A stretch of DNA of 38,570 nucleotides. Origin: an uncultured Lachnospiraceae bacterium. Its GTDB lineage: Bacteria > Bacillota > Clostridia > Lachnospirales > Lachnospiraceae. How positions within the stretch are numbered: position 1 is the first letter of the stretch; each line of letters opens with the position of its first letter. The stretch covers positions 1 through 38,570 of the forward strand of contig CANRGZ010000009.1 in assembly GCA_947630295.1 (NCBI GenBank). Direction: 5' to 3'. The position numbers and the translations under genes are program-made. The notes below the pieces were generated by a model that ran no database searches, was not told where the DNA came from, and saw only the letters and a list, made by a program, of their open reading frames with translations. Positions 15,039 to 24,180 of the stretch are shown here, in pieces.

Positions 15039-15072
15039 GGATTGTTACGCTGCTTCGCAGCTCTCACAATCC
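15039..15072 (+). other. Hairpin between rseP and ispG
   Basis: GGATTGT (15039-15045) pairs with ACAATCC (15066-15072), with an inner stem GCTGC / GCAGC around TTC. No T-run follows. It lies 20 bases before the ispG start. Confidence 0.45.
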
Positions 15073-15091
15073 TGCCCAACAGGAGAACTCC

Positions 15092-16144
15092 ATGACAAAA
15101 GAAATTAAAATCGGAAACCGTATCATCGGCGGCGGCCGGCCGGTGGCGATACAGTCCATGACCAATACGAAAACAGCAGACGCGGAAGCCACTGTCAGGC
15201 AGATCTTAGCGCTGGAAGAAGCCGGCTGTGAGATCGTCCGGGTGACGGTCAACGACGGGGCGGCAGCGGCAGCCATCCCGAAGATTCGGGAAAAGATCCA
15301 TATTCCGCTGGTGGCGGATATCCATTTCGATTACCGGATGGCACTGGAAGCCATCAAAAACGGCGTGGATAAAATCCGGATCAACCCCGGCAACATCGGC
15401 GGCAGAGAACGGGTAAAATGTGTGGTGGACGCGGCGGCGGAAAAAAACATTCCCATCCGGGTGGGGGTCAACGGCGGATCGCTGGAAAAAGCACTGCTGG
15501 ACCGCTACGGCAAAGTGACGCCGGAAGCGCTGGTGGAAAGCGCCCTGCGGCAGGTAAAGGAGATAGAGGACTGCGGCTATGACAAAATCGTGGTCAGCAT
15601 CAAATCCTCCAATGTGCCTTTAAGCATTGCCGCCCACAAGCTGCTGGCCAGGACCACGGCGTACCCGCTGCACATCGGCATCACGGAGGCGGGTACCCTT
15701 TACAGCGGCAATATCAAATCCGCGGTGGGACTGGGTATTTTGCTCTATGAAGGCATTGGCGATACCATGCGGGTATCCTTAACCGGAGATCCGACGGAGG
15801 AGATCAAAAGCGCAAAGGCGATTCTGCGGAGCCTCGGCCTGCGCAGGGAAGGAATCGAAGTGATTTCCTGCCCCACCTGCGGCAGAACAAATATTGATCT
15901 GATTGGTCTGGCCGGTCAGGTGGAAGAAATGGTGAAGGATTTCCCGCAGCTGCAGATCAAAGTGGCCGTCATGGGCTGCGTGGTCAACGGCCCCGGGGAA
16001 GCGAAAGAGGCGGATCTGGGCATTGCCGGCGGCAACCGGGAAGGGGTACTGATCAAAAAGGGACAGATCATCCGGAAACTGAAAGAATCGGAATTTCTGC
16101 CGGCCCTTCGGTATGAACTGGAACACTGGAAGGATAATATATAA
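15092..16144 (+). CDS. ispG: 4-hydroxy-3-methylbut-2-en-1-yl diphosphate synthase (flavodoxin/ferredoxin)
   Basis: This 350-residue cytoplasmic [4Fe-4S] enzyme converts MEcPP to HMBPP in the MEP pathway. The N-terminal TIM-barrel part has VAIQSMTNT, PLVADIHFDYRMA, DKIRINPGNIG and VRVGVNGGSLE-like sequence. The iron-sulfur cysteines are in the C-terminal part: SCPTCGRTNID and MGCVVNGPGEA. AGGAG precedes ATG 15092. Its stop overlaps the polC start by one base (TAATG). Confidence 0.97.
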   Translation: MTKEIKIGNRIIGGGRPVAIQSMTNTKTADAEATVRQILALEEAGCEIVRVTVNDGAAAAAIPKIREKIHIPLVADIHFDYRMALEAIKNGVDKIRINPGNIGGRERVKCVVDAAAEKNIPIRVGVNGGSLEKALLDRYGKVTPEALVESALRQVKEIEDCGYDKIVVSIKSSNVPLSIAAHKLLARTTAYPLHIGITEAGTLYSGNIKSAVGLGILLYEGIGDTMRVSLTGDPTEEIKSAKAILRSLGLRREGIEVISCPTCGRTNIDLIGLAGQVEEMVKDFPQLQIKVAVMGCVVNGPGEAKEADLGIAGGNREGVLIKKGQIIRKLKESEFLPALRYELEHWKDNI

Positions 16145-19100
16145 TGGGAGCGAAAAAACTGGCGGAGGCCTTTCCCACCTTTCAGGCAGAGGCCTCCCTT
16201 ACGGATATTACAAATGCGATTTTTGTTGACCGTCTGTTGGTCAACCGGAAAAATAACCGGGCGACGCTGCAGGTTTCACTGAAAGAAACGCTGGACGCGC
16301 GCAGTCTGGATGAGGTGAGCTATGCGCTGCAGACGCAGATCTTCGACGACTTTTCCCTGCAGCTGTATGTAAAAGTGGCTCCTGACAGCAGGCTGAAGGA
16401 AGAACCTGTTCCGGAAATAACGGGAGCTTTGGCAGCAGAAGCCCAGGCAGCGTCGATGACGGAAACGGAAGCAGCCCCGGCGCAGGCGGCGCCGGAAACC
16501 CAAGGTGTTTCTTCGCCGGATTTTGACGCGGCCTACGAAAAAGAACTGGAAGAAATCCGGAAGAAAGCACAGGAAGCCATTGCCGCTGCAGGGCAGAAAG
16601 AAGCAAAACCCGCGGCCGGCGGGCGGAACCCGAAATACCGCAGCAAATATGCGCCGGCAGATCCGAATGTACTTTACGGCCGGGAAAAGAAGCTGTCCTT
16701 TACCACGCTGGCAGATCTGACGGAGCCCAGCGGCGAGGTGGCGGTACACGGCCGGATTTTTGAGATAGAACCGCGGCTTCTGAAAAGCGGCGAAAAATAC
16801 ATGCTCTCCATGAGCATTTACGATGGAACCGACAGCATTGTATGCAAATGCTTTATCAAAACGGAAGACTGGGAAGAACTGCAGGAAACGCTGCAAGTCG
16901 GGAGCTTTGTGGAAATACAGGGCCGGGCCGATATTGACAGCTTCGAAAAGACGCTGTGCATTTCCCCGGTCAGCGCCATTAAGAAAACCGAAAACTTTTT
17001 TACGAAACGCAAAGACGAGGCAAAGGTGAAACGGGTCGAGCTGCATTTTCACAGCAATATGAGTGAACACGACGCGATCCCCTCCGCTGCCGAGATGATT
17101 GCCCGGGCAGTGGAATGGGGACATGACGCCATGGCGGTGACGGATCACGGCGTGGTACACGCCTTTACCGACGTACTGAAATATCTAAATAAGAAGGAAA
17201 TCAAAAATCTGAAGCCGATTTACGGACTGGAAGGCTATATGGTGGATGACCTGACGCCCGTCGCGCGGCGGGCGAAGGGACTGCGGCCGGGTTGCGATAC
17301 CGTGGTATATACCCTTCGAACCACGGCAGAATACGCCCTCCATGCGGAACTGTTTGAACTGGGCGCTGTCAAATACAAAGATGGAAAACCAGACGCGCAG
17401 TTTCAGCGCTTCATCAAAACCGCAACACCCCTTCCCGTGCAAAAAATCGACGAATATCATATCGACGCCGATGCCTGGGCACAGGCAGAGGAAAAGGAAA
17501 CGGTACTCCGGGAATTTCTGGCATTTGCCGAAGGCTGCCTGCTGGCGACATATACGCTGGACCGGGATCCGGATTGTCTGGAAACGCAGCTGGAATCCTG
17601 CGGCATCACCGAAAAGCCGCCGATTCTCGATCTGACCGGCGTGGCCAGGATCTGCCTGACAGAGCTGAAAGGATACCGGCTGGATCAGACGCTGAAAAGC
17701 CTCGGGATTCCGGTGCGGACCCGCACCAGAGCCTGTGAGGACGCGGAAGCGGCCGCGCTGCTGTACGGCAGGCTGACGGAGATGATGGAAGCGGATGGCC
17801 TGACAGATCTTTCCGCGCTGAATGAAAAGGCGAAAGAAAGCGACAACTTTATCCAAAAATCCCCCCGGTACCATATCATTCTGCTGGCGGCCAACGAAGC
17901 CGGCAGAAGCAATCTGTACCGGATGGTCTCCGCATCCCATACCCGGTACTTTCATAATGTACCGCGGATTCCCAAAAGCTTCATTGCCTCCCACAGGGAA
18001 GGCATTTTGATCGGTTCCGCCTGCGAAGCGGGGGAACTGATGCGCGCCGTGATGAAAGGCAGAAATGAAAGACAGTTGGAGGAAGTGGCCGCCTTTTATG
18101 ACTATCTGGAAGTCCAGCCCATTGCCAACAACGGCTTCATGCTGCGGGAAGACCGCTATGACATGAAGACGGAGGAGGATTTGAGAAGCTTAAACCGCAG
18201 GATTGTGGATCTCGGCGCACAGATGAACAAGCCGGTGGCCGCCACCTGCGACGCTCATTTTATCGACCCGGAGGATGAGATCTACCGGAAAATCATTCAG
18301 GACAGCCGCGGATATGCCGGCGTGGATGAAAGCACGCCGCTGTATTTTCGTACCACCGACGAGATGCTGGCGGAATTTTCCTATCTGGGAGAAGAAAAGG
18401 CATATGAGATCGTAGTGGAAAACACGCGGAACATCGCCGACCGGATCGCGTACATTTCTCCGGTGCGTCCGGACAAATGCGCCCCGGTGATCGAAGGCGC
18501 GGAAGAAGACCTGAAAAATCTCTGCTACGGCACGGCCGAAGCCATATATGGAAAGCCGCTGCCGGAGGAAGTGTCCTCCCGGCTGGAAAAGGAGCTGCAG
18601 TCCATCATTTCCAACGGATACGCCAGTCTTTACATGATTGCGCATCTGCTGGTGAAAAACTCCAACGAAAACGGCTATCTGGTAGGCTCCCGGGGGTCGG
18701 TGGGCTCCTCATTTGTGGCCACCATGGCGGGCATCTCCGAAGTCAACCCGCTGCCGCCCCATTATTACTGCCCGGCCTGTAAATATCATGACTTTGATTC
18801 GGAAACGGTCCGGTCCGCAGGCAGCGGTTCCGGCTGCGACCTGCCGGAGCAGAACTGCCCCAGATGCGGGCAGCCGCTGAAAAAAGACGGATTTTCCATC
18901 CCTTTTGAAACCTTCCTGGGATTCAAAGGCGACAAGGAACCGGATATCGACCTGAATTTCTCCGGCGAATACCAGACCCAGGCCCACGCCTATACGGAAG
19001 TCATCTTCGGCAAGGGCCATACCTTTAAGGCGGGAACCATCGGAACGCTGGCGGAAAAAACCGGCTACATGTATGCGAAGACCTATTATGAAAAGCGCAA

Positions 19101-20385
19101 TATTGTGAAACGCCAGTGCGAGCTGACCAGAATCAGCCGGCATCTGGTAGGGGTGCGCCGGACTACGGGACAGCATCCCGGCGGCATCGTGGTGCTGCCG
19201 AAGGGAGAAGAGATACATACCTTTACTCCGGTGCAGTACCCGGCCAACGATGTGTCCAGCGGCATCATAACGACACATTTTGATTATCATTCCATTGAAC
19301 ATAATCTGTTAAAGCTGGACATTCTGGGCAAGGATGATCCGACGGTAGTGCGGATCATGCAGGATATCACCGGGATCAACCCGGAAAGTATCCGCATCGA
19401 CGATCCGAAAATCATGTCTCTGTTTCAGGGAACGGAAGCCTTGGGCATTACGCCGGAGGACATTTCCTGCCCGCTGGGCTGCTTAGGCATACCGGAATTC
19501 GGCACCGATTTCGTTATTCAGATGCTGCTTGATACCAAACCGAAAAGCATTTCGGATCTGGTACGGATTTCAGGACTGTCCCACGGCACGGATGTGTGGC
19601 TGAACAATGCCCAGACACTGATCAAAGAGGGAAAGACTACGCTGGAGGGCGCGATCTGTACCCGTGACGATATTATGCTGTATCTGATGGAAAAAGGCAT
19701 GGACCCGGCGGAGTCTTTTACCATCATGGAATCCGTCAGAAAGGGCCGGGGACTGAAGCCGGAATGGAAGGAATCCATGTCCGCCCATCAGGTGCCGGAC
19801 TGGTATATCTGGAGCTGCGAGCGGATCCAGTACATGTTCCCGAAGGCCCATGCGGCGGCCTATGTCATGATGGCCTGCCGGATCGCGTATTACAAGATTT
19901 ACCATCCGCTGGCTTACTATGCTTCCTATCTGGCCATCCGCGGCACAGGCTTCCGCTATGCGGAAAACGCCTTCGGCAGGGAAAAACTGGAACGGCATTT
20001 CAGGGAACTGGAAACAGTCGCAAAGGAAAGAAAGCTGACCGCCACGGAGCAGGAAGAAATCCGGGATATGAAACTGGTGCGGGAAATGTACGCCCGGGGC
20101 TTCTCCTTCGCGCCCATCGACCTGTACCGGGCAAAGGCGGACCGCTTCATCATTACCGAGGACGGGAGAATCATGCCATCCCTGGCAAGCATCGACGGTA
20201 TGGGCGCCAAAGCCGCGGCGGCCATCTGTGAAGAAGCCGCAAAAGGACGCTTCCTTTCCCGGGAAGACATGATGAACCGCTGCAGGATCGGCAAGTCCGC
20301 CATCGAGACCCTGGCCGGTCTGGGCATTCTGGACGGCATGGCCGAAAGCAACCAGATCAGTATTTTTGATCTGTTCCGCGGCTAG
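16144..20385 (+). CDS. polC: DNA polymerase III alpha subunit, PolC type, with degenerate exonuclease domain
   Basis: This 1413-residue replicative polymerase is of the Gram-positive PolC type. Visible domains are an N-terminal domain and Ala/Glu-rich linker (1-175), OB fold (about 185-290), PHP part 1 from about 298 (VELHFHSNMSEHD, AVTDHGVVHAF), inserted exonuclease fold (about 383-560), PHP part 2, a zinc region (YCPACK and NCPRCGQ), and palm PDIDLNFSGEY with D934 and D936. The exonuclease is odd. Against the standard PolC pattern VVFDVETTG it reads VVYTLRTTA (T390 and R392 replace Asp and Glu). AHNASFD is ATYTLDR (468-474), and HRAxxDAEA is TRACEDAEA (528-536), keeping D533 but losing the His. 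Proofreading by this subunit is therefore unlikely. I see no standard terminator after the gene. Confidence 0.97.
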   Translation: MGAKKLAEAFPTFQAEASLTDITNAIFVDRLLVNRKNNRATLQVSLKETLDARSLDEVSYALQTQIFDDFSLQLYVKVAPDSRLKEEPVPEITGALAAEAQAASMTETEAAPAQAAPETQGVSSPDFDAAYEKELEEIRKKAQEAIAAAGQKEAKPAAGGRNPKYRSKYAPADPNVLYGREKKLSFTTLADLTEPSGEVAVHGRIFEIEPRLLKSGEKYMLSMSIYDGTDSIVCKCFIKTEDWEELQETLQVGSFVEIQGRADIDSFEKTLCISPVSAIKKTENFFTKRKDEAKVKRVELHFHSNMSEHDAIPSAAEMIARAVEWGHDAMAVTDHGVVHAFTDVLKYLNKKEIKNLKPIYGLEGYMVDDLTPVARRAKGLRPGCDTVVYTLRTTAEYALHAELFELGAVKYKDGKPDAQFQRFIKTATPLPVQKIDEYHIDADAWAQAEEKETVLREFLAFAEGCLLATYTLDRDPDCLETQLESCGITEKPPILDLTGVARICLTELKGYRLDQTLKSLGIPVRTRTRACEDAEAAALLYGRLTEMMEADGLTDLSALNEKAKESDNFIQKSPRYHIILLAANEAGRSNLYRMVSASHTRYFHNVPRIPKSFIASHREGILIGSACEAGELMRAVMKGRNERQLEEVAAFYDYLEVQPIANNGFMLREDRYDMKTEEDLRSLNRRIVDLGAQMNKPVAATCDAHFIDPEDEIYRKIIQDSRGYAGVDESTPLYFRTTDEMLAEFSYLGEEKAYEIVVENTRNIADRIAYISPVRPDKCAPVIEGAEEDLKNLCYGTAEAIYGKPLPEEVSSRLEKELQSIISNGYASLYMIAHLLVKNSNENGYLVGSRGSVGSSFVATMAGISEVNPLPPHYYCPACKYHDFDSETVRSAGSGSGCDLPEQNCPRCGQPLKKDGFSIPFETFLGFKGDKEPDIDLNFSGEYQTQAHAYTEVIFGKGHTFKAGTIGTLAEKTGYMYAKTYYEKRNIVKRQCELTRISRHLVGVRRTTGQHPGGIVVLPKGEEIHTFTPVQYPANDVSSGIITTHFDYHSIEHNLLKLDILGKDDPTVVRIMQDITGINPESIRIDDPKIMSLFQGTEALGITPEDISCPLGCLGIPEFGTDFVIQMLLDTKPKSISDLVRISGLSHGTDVWLNNAQTLIKEGKTTLEGAICTRDDIMLYLMEKGMDPAESFTIMESVRKGRGLKPEWKESMSAHQVPDWYIWSCERIQYMFPKAHAAAYVMMACRIAYYKIYHPLAYYASYLAIRGTGFRYAENAFGREKLERHFRELETVAKERKLTATEQEEIRDMKLVREMYARGFSFAPIDLYRAKADRFIITEDGRIMPSLASIDGMGAKAAAAICEEAAKGRFLSREDMMNRCRIGKSAIETLAGLGILDGMAESNQISIFDLFRG

Positions 20386-20439
20386 TAAATATTTACAAAA
20401 GTACCGAAATTTGTTATATAATTTGACGGGCAAAATCAC

Positions 20440-20468
20440 TTGATTTTTCGGCTCGAATTCATTATACT
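20440..20468 (+). promoter_or_regulatory. Promoter TTGATT-N17-TATACT for the LamG surface protein
   Basis: TTGATT (20440-20445) and TATACT (20463-20468) are 17 bases apart. Together with an AT-rich stretch upstream (TTTACA and TATATAAT at about 20390-20421), this gives one clear and one possible promoter in the 150-base gap after polC. Confidence 0.6.
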
Positions 20469-20535
20469 AATAGCGATTATACAATAAAATGCAGTTATCA
20501 GAAATGCAATTTTAAATCAGGAAAGGAAAACAGTC

Positions 20536-23500
20536 ATGAAAAAGATGAACAGAACAAAAGCGGCAAAGGCTGCTCGTTCAGGCATCACTGCTTTACTGGC
20601 AGTCGTCATGGCAATGCCGGTTTCCGCGCTTACCGCGGCAGTGACCGCAGCGGTCAGTCCGGAAACAGCAGTTGTTGAGGCGGCAGACGTGGAAGTGCCC
20701 GATCCGATCATGGAGCTTGATTTCGAAAAAGGTTTCCAGGGTGAGGCAGCGAAAAACGAACTCAAGCCTGTGGGAGTTACTCCTCGTCTGATGTATGAAG
20801 AGCGCAAGGAAAACGGCGCTTATCCGGTAGATTCGTCGACCGGCAAATGGATTTTTGAATGGACGGACAATCCGGCGATTGAAGGCTCCACCGAGGCCGA
20901 TTACCATTATGTAACCGGTGTCGTCGGCAACCAGCCTACGACCTATGATGATCCCGAAATGGGCAACGTATTCCGTCTGGATTCCACGATGGAGATTGCC
21001 GAAAGATATAAAGATCATTCCGACAAGATGGACTTTTCGGTTCCGGTTTATTCAGCCGGCTTCAATGATGACGGCACACCGAAGGATGCCGAGGCTTATG
21101 AAAAGAGCATCATCCAGCCGGAACTGACGGCGCACAGCGCAGTTCAGATTAAGAACCCCTTTGCCGGCATGAACTTTACGGAGGATGAGAGCCACTGGAA
21201 GAAGGATTCCACCAGTCTGCCGAATGGCCCCCAGTGGGAAAAAGGCGTAACGATTGCTTACTGGGTTAAGGTTCCCGAGGCGCGGGAAGCGACAGAGGAT
21301 GATGATAAGGATGATATCTTAAACGACAGCGTACTCTTTACCTTTGAAAATATCCAGAGAACGGAAGATTCAACTGATCCCAACGGTGAAAATGTTACAT
21401 ATCATGTAGATGATCTGGTTAAGCATCAGGCGGCGGAAAATTATAAAGAAGATGATCCGCAGTATGCGCTTGGAACCAGAGAAACAGTTAAGGCAAAAGA
21501 CGGTACAGAGTATATCGTAGCGAAGGATTACGGCCCGCTGGTACGTCTGAACCCCAACTATGAAGGCACCGCGGAGAAAAAGATTTACTTTGAAGTCAAG
21601 GAAGGCGACGAGCACTGGAGCGGTTCTGAGAAGATAACCATTACAACAGACGCAGGCGAGACCAAGAACCTGTATCCGCTCGGACCGAATATTTACAATG
21701 CATTCAAGGAAACGGATCCGGCAAAGGGCAGCAGTATCAGAAGAGGCTATGTCAACGGCTCCATGCAGATCGCGGCTTCCGATGCTTTCCATTTCATGGA
21801 AGACGACTATGCAACAGAAACACAGCCCGACGGTTCATTCAGAGCTCTGAAGGGTGCCAAGGATCTTAACCCGAATACGGCAAAAGAGGGTGAGTTCATT
21901 GAACTGCGTAACAACAACCTGTTCTATTTTGAGGGAGATAAAACAGTTACCAGTAATCCGGATGAATGGCACTATGTAGTTTGTGTTATCCAGAATGACT
22001 GGGTTCAGTTCTATGTGGATGGCTACGCAGACTCAGAAGATGATTATGGATATCATGGTACGGCATTCAATGTAGAAAATGGTAAAAAGTATTTCAATAA
22101 AGGCTTTGGTATTCGCATGCCTTACCAAAGAGGTAAAGCGTGGAGTGGCGTAGCTGACTGGTCTGCAGACGGTACGATTGCTAAGAGCCCGGCCAATGCC
22201 GCAGCACGGACCATGCTGGAGTGGCTTTCCGATGAAGATACTGTCCTGTATCTGGGCAACCAGGGTTGCGCAGCCCAGTCAACTGATCAGGAAATCGGTA
22301 CGCTGGACGGCGTATTGATGGATGACATTAAATTCTTTGCAGAACCTCTGACAGAAGAACAGGCCACAGTGCTGTTCGACCAGGCAACGAAAGAAAAAGC
22401 CGGCGCCACGGATATTCCCAAACCGGTTCTTCAGATGAACTTTGAAGACGCTGAGGTGGGAAGTATTCCTTCAGGTCTGACAGGCTTCTCCGCCAATGAT
22501 ACAACCACCGGCGACAAAGCCGTCAAGGCACCTACTGTAGTTAATGAAGCAACATTCGGTAAGGTATTGAAACTGCATGAGAACAAGTCCCAGAAGACAA
22601 GCGCACTGCAGTTTACAAACCCGTTTGCAGGAAAGGATCTTTCCGGTGTGACGATTTCTTACTGGTTCAGAAGTGTTCCGGATAAGAACGGTGATATCGG
22701 CGAAGGCGTTACCGTAACGTTTGCCGACTCGCCGAAAAAACTTTCACATGATAAGATGCAGCCGGATGCAAGAGAAACAGAAACCAGAACCGGACTGTGG
22801 GTAAACAACAGCTGTGATGCAATGTTTATGGCAGGTGTGGATACAACGGTAAATACGACCCTGAAAAACCACTATCAGCAGTCCACAAAGAAAAACGGCA
22901 ATACAGACCCTAAGGAGAACGGCTACGATAAGGAAGCGGATGAGCTGGAAGACGAGTGGAATGCAAGACTGGCTTCTACTTCGGAATGGCATTTTGCAAC
23001 TGCGGTTATCAAGAACTCCGGTATCTATATGTACTTTGACGGAAAGAAACTGGACAACAATCTGGCGGATCCCCAGGGCCCTACTTTCTATGGCCCGAGA
23101 TTCTATGACGGATATTATCACAAATATCTGGATTCCTTCTCAAGTATTCGTTATGGTTCCGAGAATGCAGGTGCTACACCGCTGATGACTTTCCTGACGC
23201 AGGAAGATACAACTGCCTACTTCGGTATGATGTACAGACAGGGCAGTGCGCTGACTTACAGAGCAACTGTGGAAAGTTATCTCGATGACGTTAACTTCTA
23301 TGATGTGGCACTGAATGACGAGCAGATCCAGACACTGTATACAACAGCTCAGGCAGATGAGAAGTCAAAGAGCGCTGTTGCAGGCATTGCAGTGGATACG
23401 CCCGACTGGCAGGCAGGCGGTGCGGCGGAAGATCCGACAGGACCGGCGGAAGAAAATAAGGAAGAGACAAATCCGGGTACAATCAATGCAGATGGTTCCT

Positions 23501-24045
23501 GGAGTGCTTCCGCAAACGGTGTCAGCGTAACACTGCCGGCAGGCAGCTTCCCTGCAGAAGAAAGCTTAAGTCTGGCTGTAACGATCCTTGGCGCAAAGGA
23601 TTCTGCAGCGCAGTACACAGCCGCAAATGCAGCACTGAAAGGTGCAGGCATCGACGTTGACAAGCAGGTCATCACGCTTTACGATATGAAGGTATTGAAA
23701 GCGGACGGTGCGGAAATCACACCCACCGCAGAAGCGTCCATTACCCTGACGCCGCCTGCGGGATATACAGCGTCCAAGACATCCATCGTTCGTATGGCGG
23801 ATGTGAAGTCTATGGCAACCAGCGTTTCCGGTTCTTCTCTGGCATATCAGTCTGACAAACTGGGACAGTTTGCGGTTATGCAGCAGAAAACCAGCAGCGC
23901 CAGCGGCGACACCTCCAAGACAGGAACGTCTAAGGCAGGTCAGACGGGTGACGCGGCTTCCGTAGCGATTCCGTTTGTCCTTCTCGCAGCAGCTTTCTGT
24001 ACAATCGTAGTGATTCGCAGAAAAGAAGAGGCACTGGAAGACTAA
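20536..24045 (+). CDS. Large surface protein with two LamG-like modules and a C-terminal membrane anchor
   Basis: This 1169-residue secreted protein has a signal peptide (residues 1-32, AMPVSA). It contains two concanavalin-A/LamG-like modules with parallel landmarks. Module 1 (about 55-620) has PIMELDFEKGF, GVTIAYWVKVP, EWHYVVCVIQNDWVQFYVDGY and LDGVLMDDIKFF. Module 2 (about 626-940) has PVLQMNFEDAE, GVTISYWFRSVP, EWHFATAVIKNSGIYMYFDGK and YLDDVNFYDVAL. A further beta-rich domain covers about 975-1115. The C-terminus (QTGD, hydrophobic span, then RRKEEALED) resembles a sortase-type signal but lacks LPxTG. There is no dockerin. Such modules bind glycans or protein partners; the target is unknown. 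It has its own promoter and terminator. Confidence 0.8.
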   Translation: MKKMNRTKAAKAARSGITALLAVVMAMPVSALTAAVTAAVSPETAVVEAADVEVPDPIMELDFEKGFQGEAAKNELKPVGVTPRLMYEERKENGAYPVDSSTGKWIFEWTDNPAIEGSTEADYHYVTGVVGNQPTTYDDPEMGNVFRLDSTMEIAERYKDHSDKMDFSVPVYSAGFNDDGTPKDAEAYEKSIIQPELTAHSAVQIKNPFAGMNFTEDESHWKKDSTSLPNGPQWEKGVTIAYWVKVPEAREATEDDDKDDILNDSVLFTFENIQRTEDSTDPNGENVTYHVDDLVKHQAAENYKEDDPQYALGTRETVKAKDGTEYIVAKDYGPLVRLNPNYEGTAEKKIYFEVKEGDEHWSGSEKITITTDAGETKNLYPLGPNIYNAFKETDPAKGSSIRRGYVNGSMQIAASDAFHFMEDDYATETQPDGSFRALKGAKDLNPNTAKEGEFIELRNNNLFYFEGDKTVTSNPDEWHYVVCVIQNDWVQFYVDGYADSEDDYGYHGTAFNVENGKKYFNKGFGIRMPYQRGKAWSGVADWSADGTIAKSPANAAARTMLEWLSDEDTVLYLGNQGCAAQSTDQEIGTLDGVLMDDIKFFAEPLTEEQATVLFDQATKEKAGATDIPKPVLQMNFEDAEVGSIPSGLTGFSANDTTTGDKAVKAPTVVNEATFGKVLKLHENKSQKTSALQFTNPFAGKDLSGVTISYWFRSVPDKNGDIGEGVTVTFADSPKKLSHDKMQPDARETETRTGLWVNNSCDAMFMAGVDTTVNTTLKNHYQQSTKKNGNTDPKENGYDKEADELEDEWNARLASTSEWHFATAVIKNSGIYMYFDGKKLDNNLADPQGPTFYGPRFYDGYYHKYLDSFSSIRYGSENAGATPLMTFLTQEDTTAYFGMMYRQGSALTYRATVESYLDDVNFYDVALNDEQIQTLYTTAQADEKSKSAVAGIAVDTPDWQAGGAAEDPTGPAEENKEETNPGTINADGSWSASANGVSVTLPAGSFPAEESLSLAVTILGAKDSAAQYTAANAALKGAGIDVDKQVITLYDMKVLKADGAEITPTAEASITLTPPAGYTASKTSIVRMADVKSMATSVSGSSLAYQSDKLGQFAVMQQKTSSASGDTSKTGTSKAGQTGDAASVAIPFVLLAAAFCTIVVIRRKEEALED

Positions 24046-24075
24046 ACACAGATCATTTGAAATGAATCCATTCTT

Positions 24076-24120
24076 AATGCCCTGCCGCTGAAATCAGCGG
24101 CAGGGCATTATTCTTTTCTT
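24076..24120 (+). terminator. Intrinsic terminator after the LamG surface protein
   Basis: A 16-base perfect stem (AATGCCCTGCCGCTGA with its complement at 24094-24109) with a two-base loop is followed by a T-rich tract (TTCTTTTCTT). Confidence 0.88.
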
Positions 24121-24147
24121 GAAGAATCAACGCGTATATGGTATCCT
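24119..24147 (+). promoter_or_regulatory. Possible promoter TTGAAG-N17-TATCCT for the glycosyltransferase fusion
   Basis: TTGAAG (24119-24124) and TATCCT (24142-24147) are 17 bases apart, 33 bases before the ATG at 24181. The -35 overlaps the tail of the preceding terminator. Confidence 0.45.
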
Positions 24148-24180
24148 ATAGCAAAGATTTTTTTGAAAGGAATGTCGGAT

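Noticed and set aside
20423-20450. TTGACG at about 20423 as a promoter -35
   Set aside because: No -10-like hexamer lies 16-18 bases downstream; TTGATT-N17-TATACT is better.
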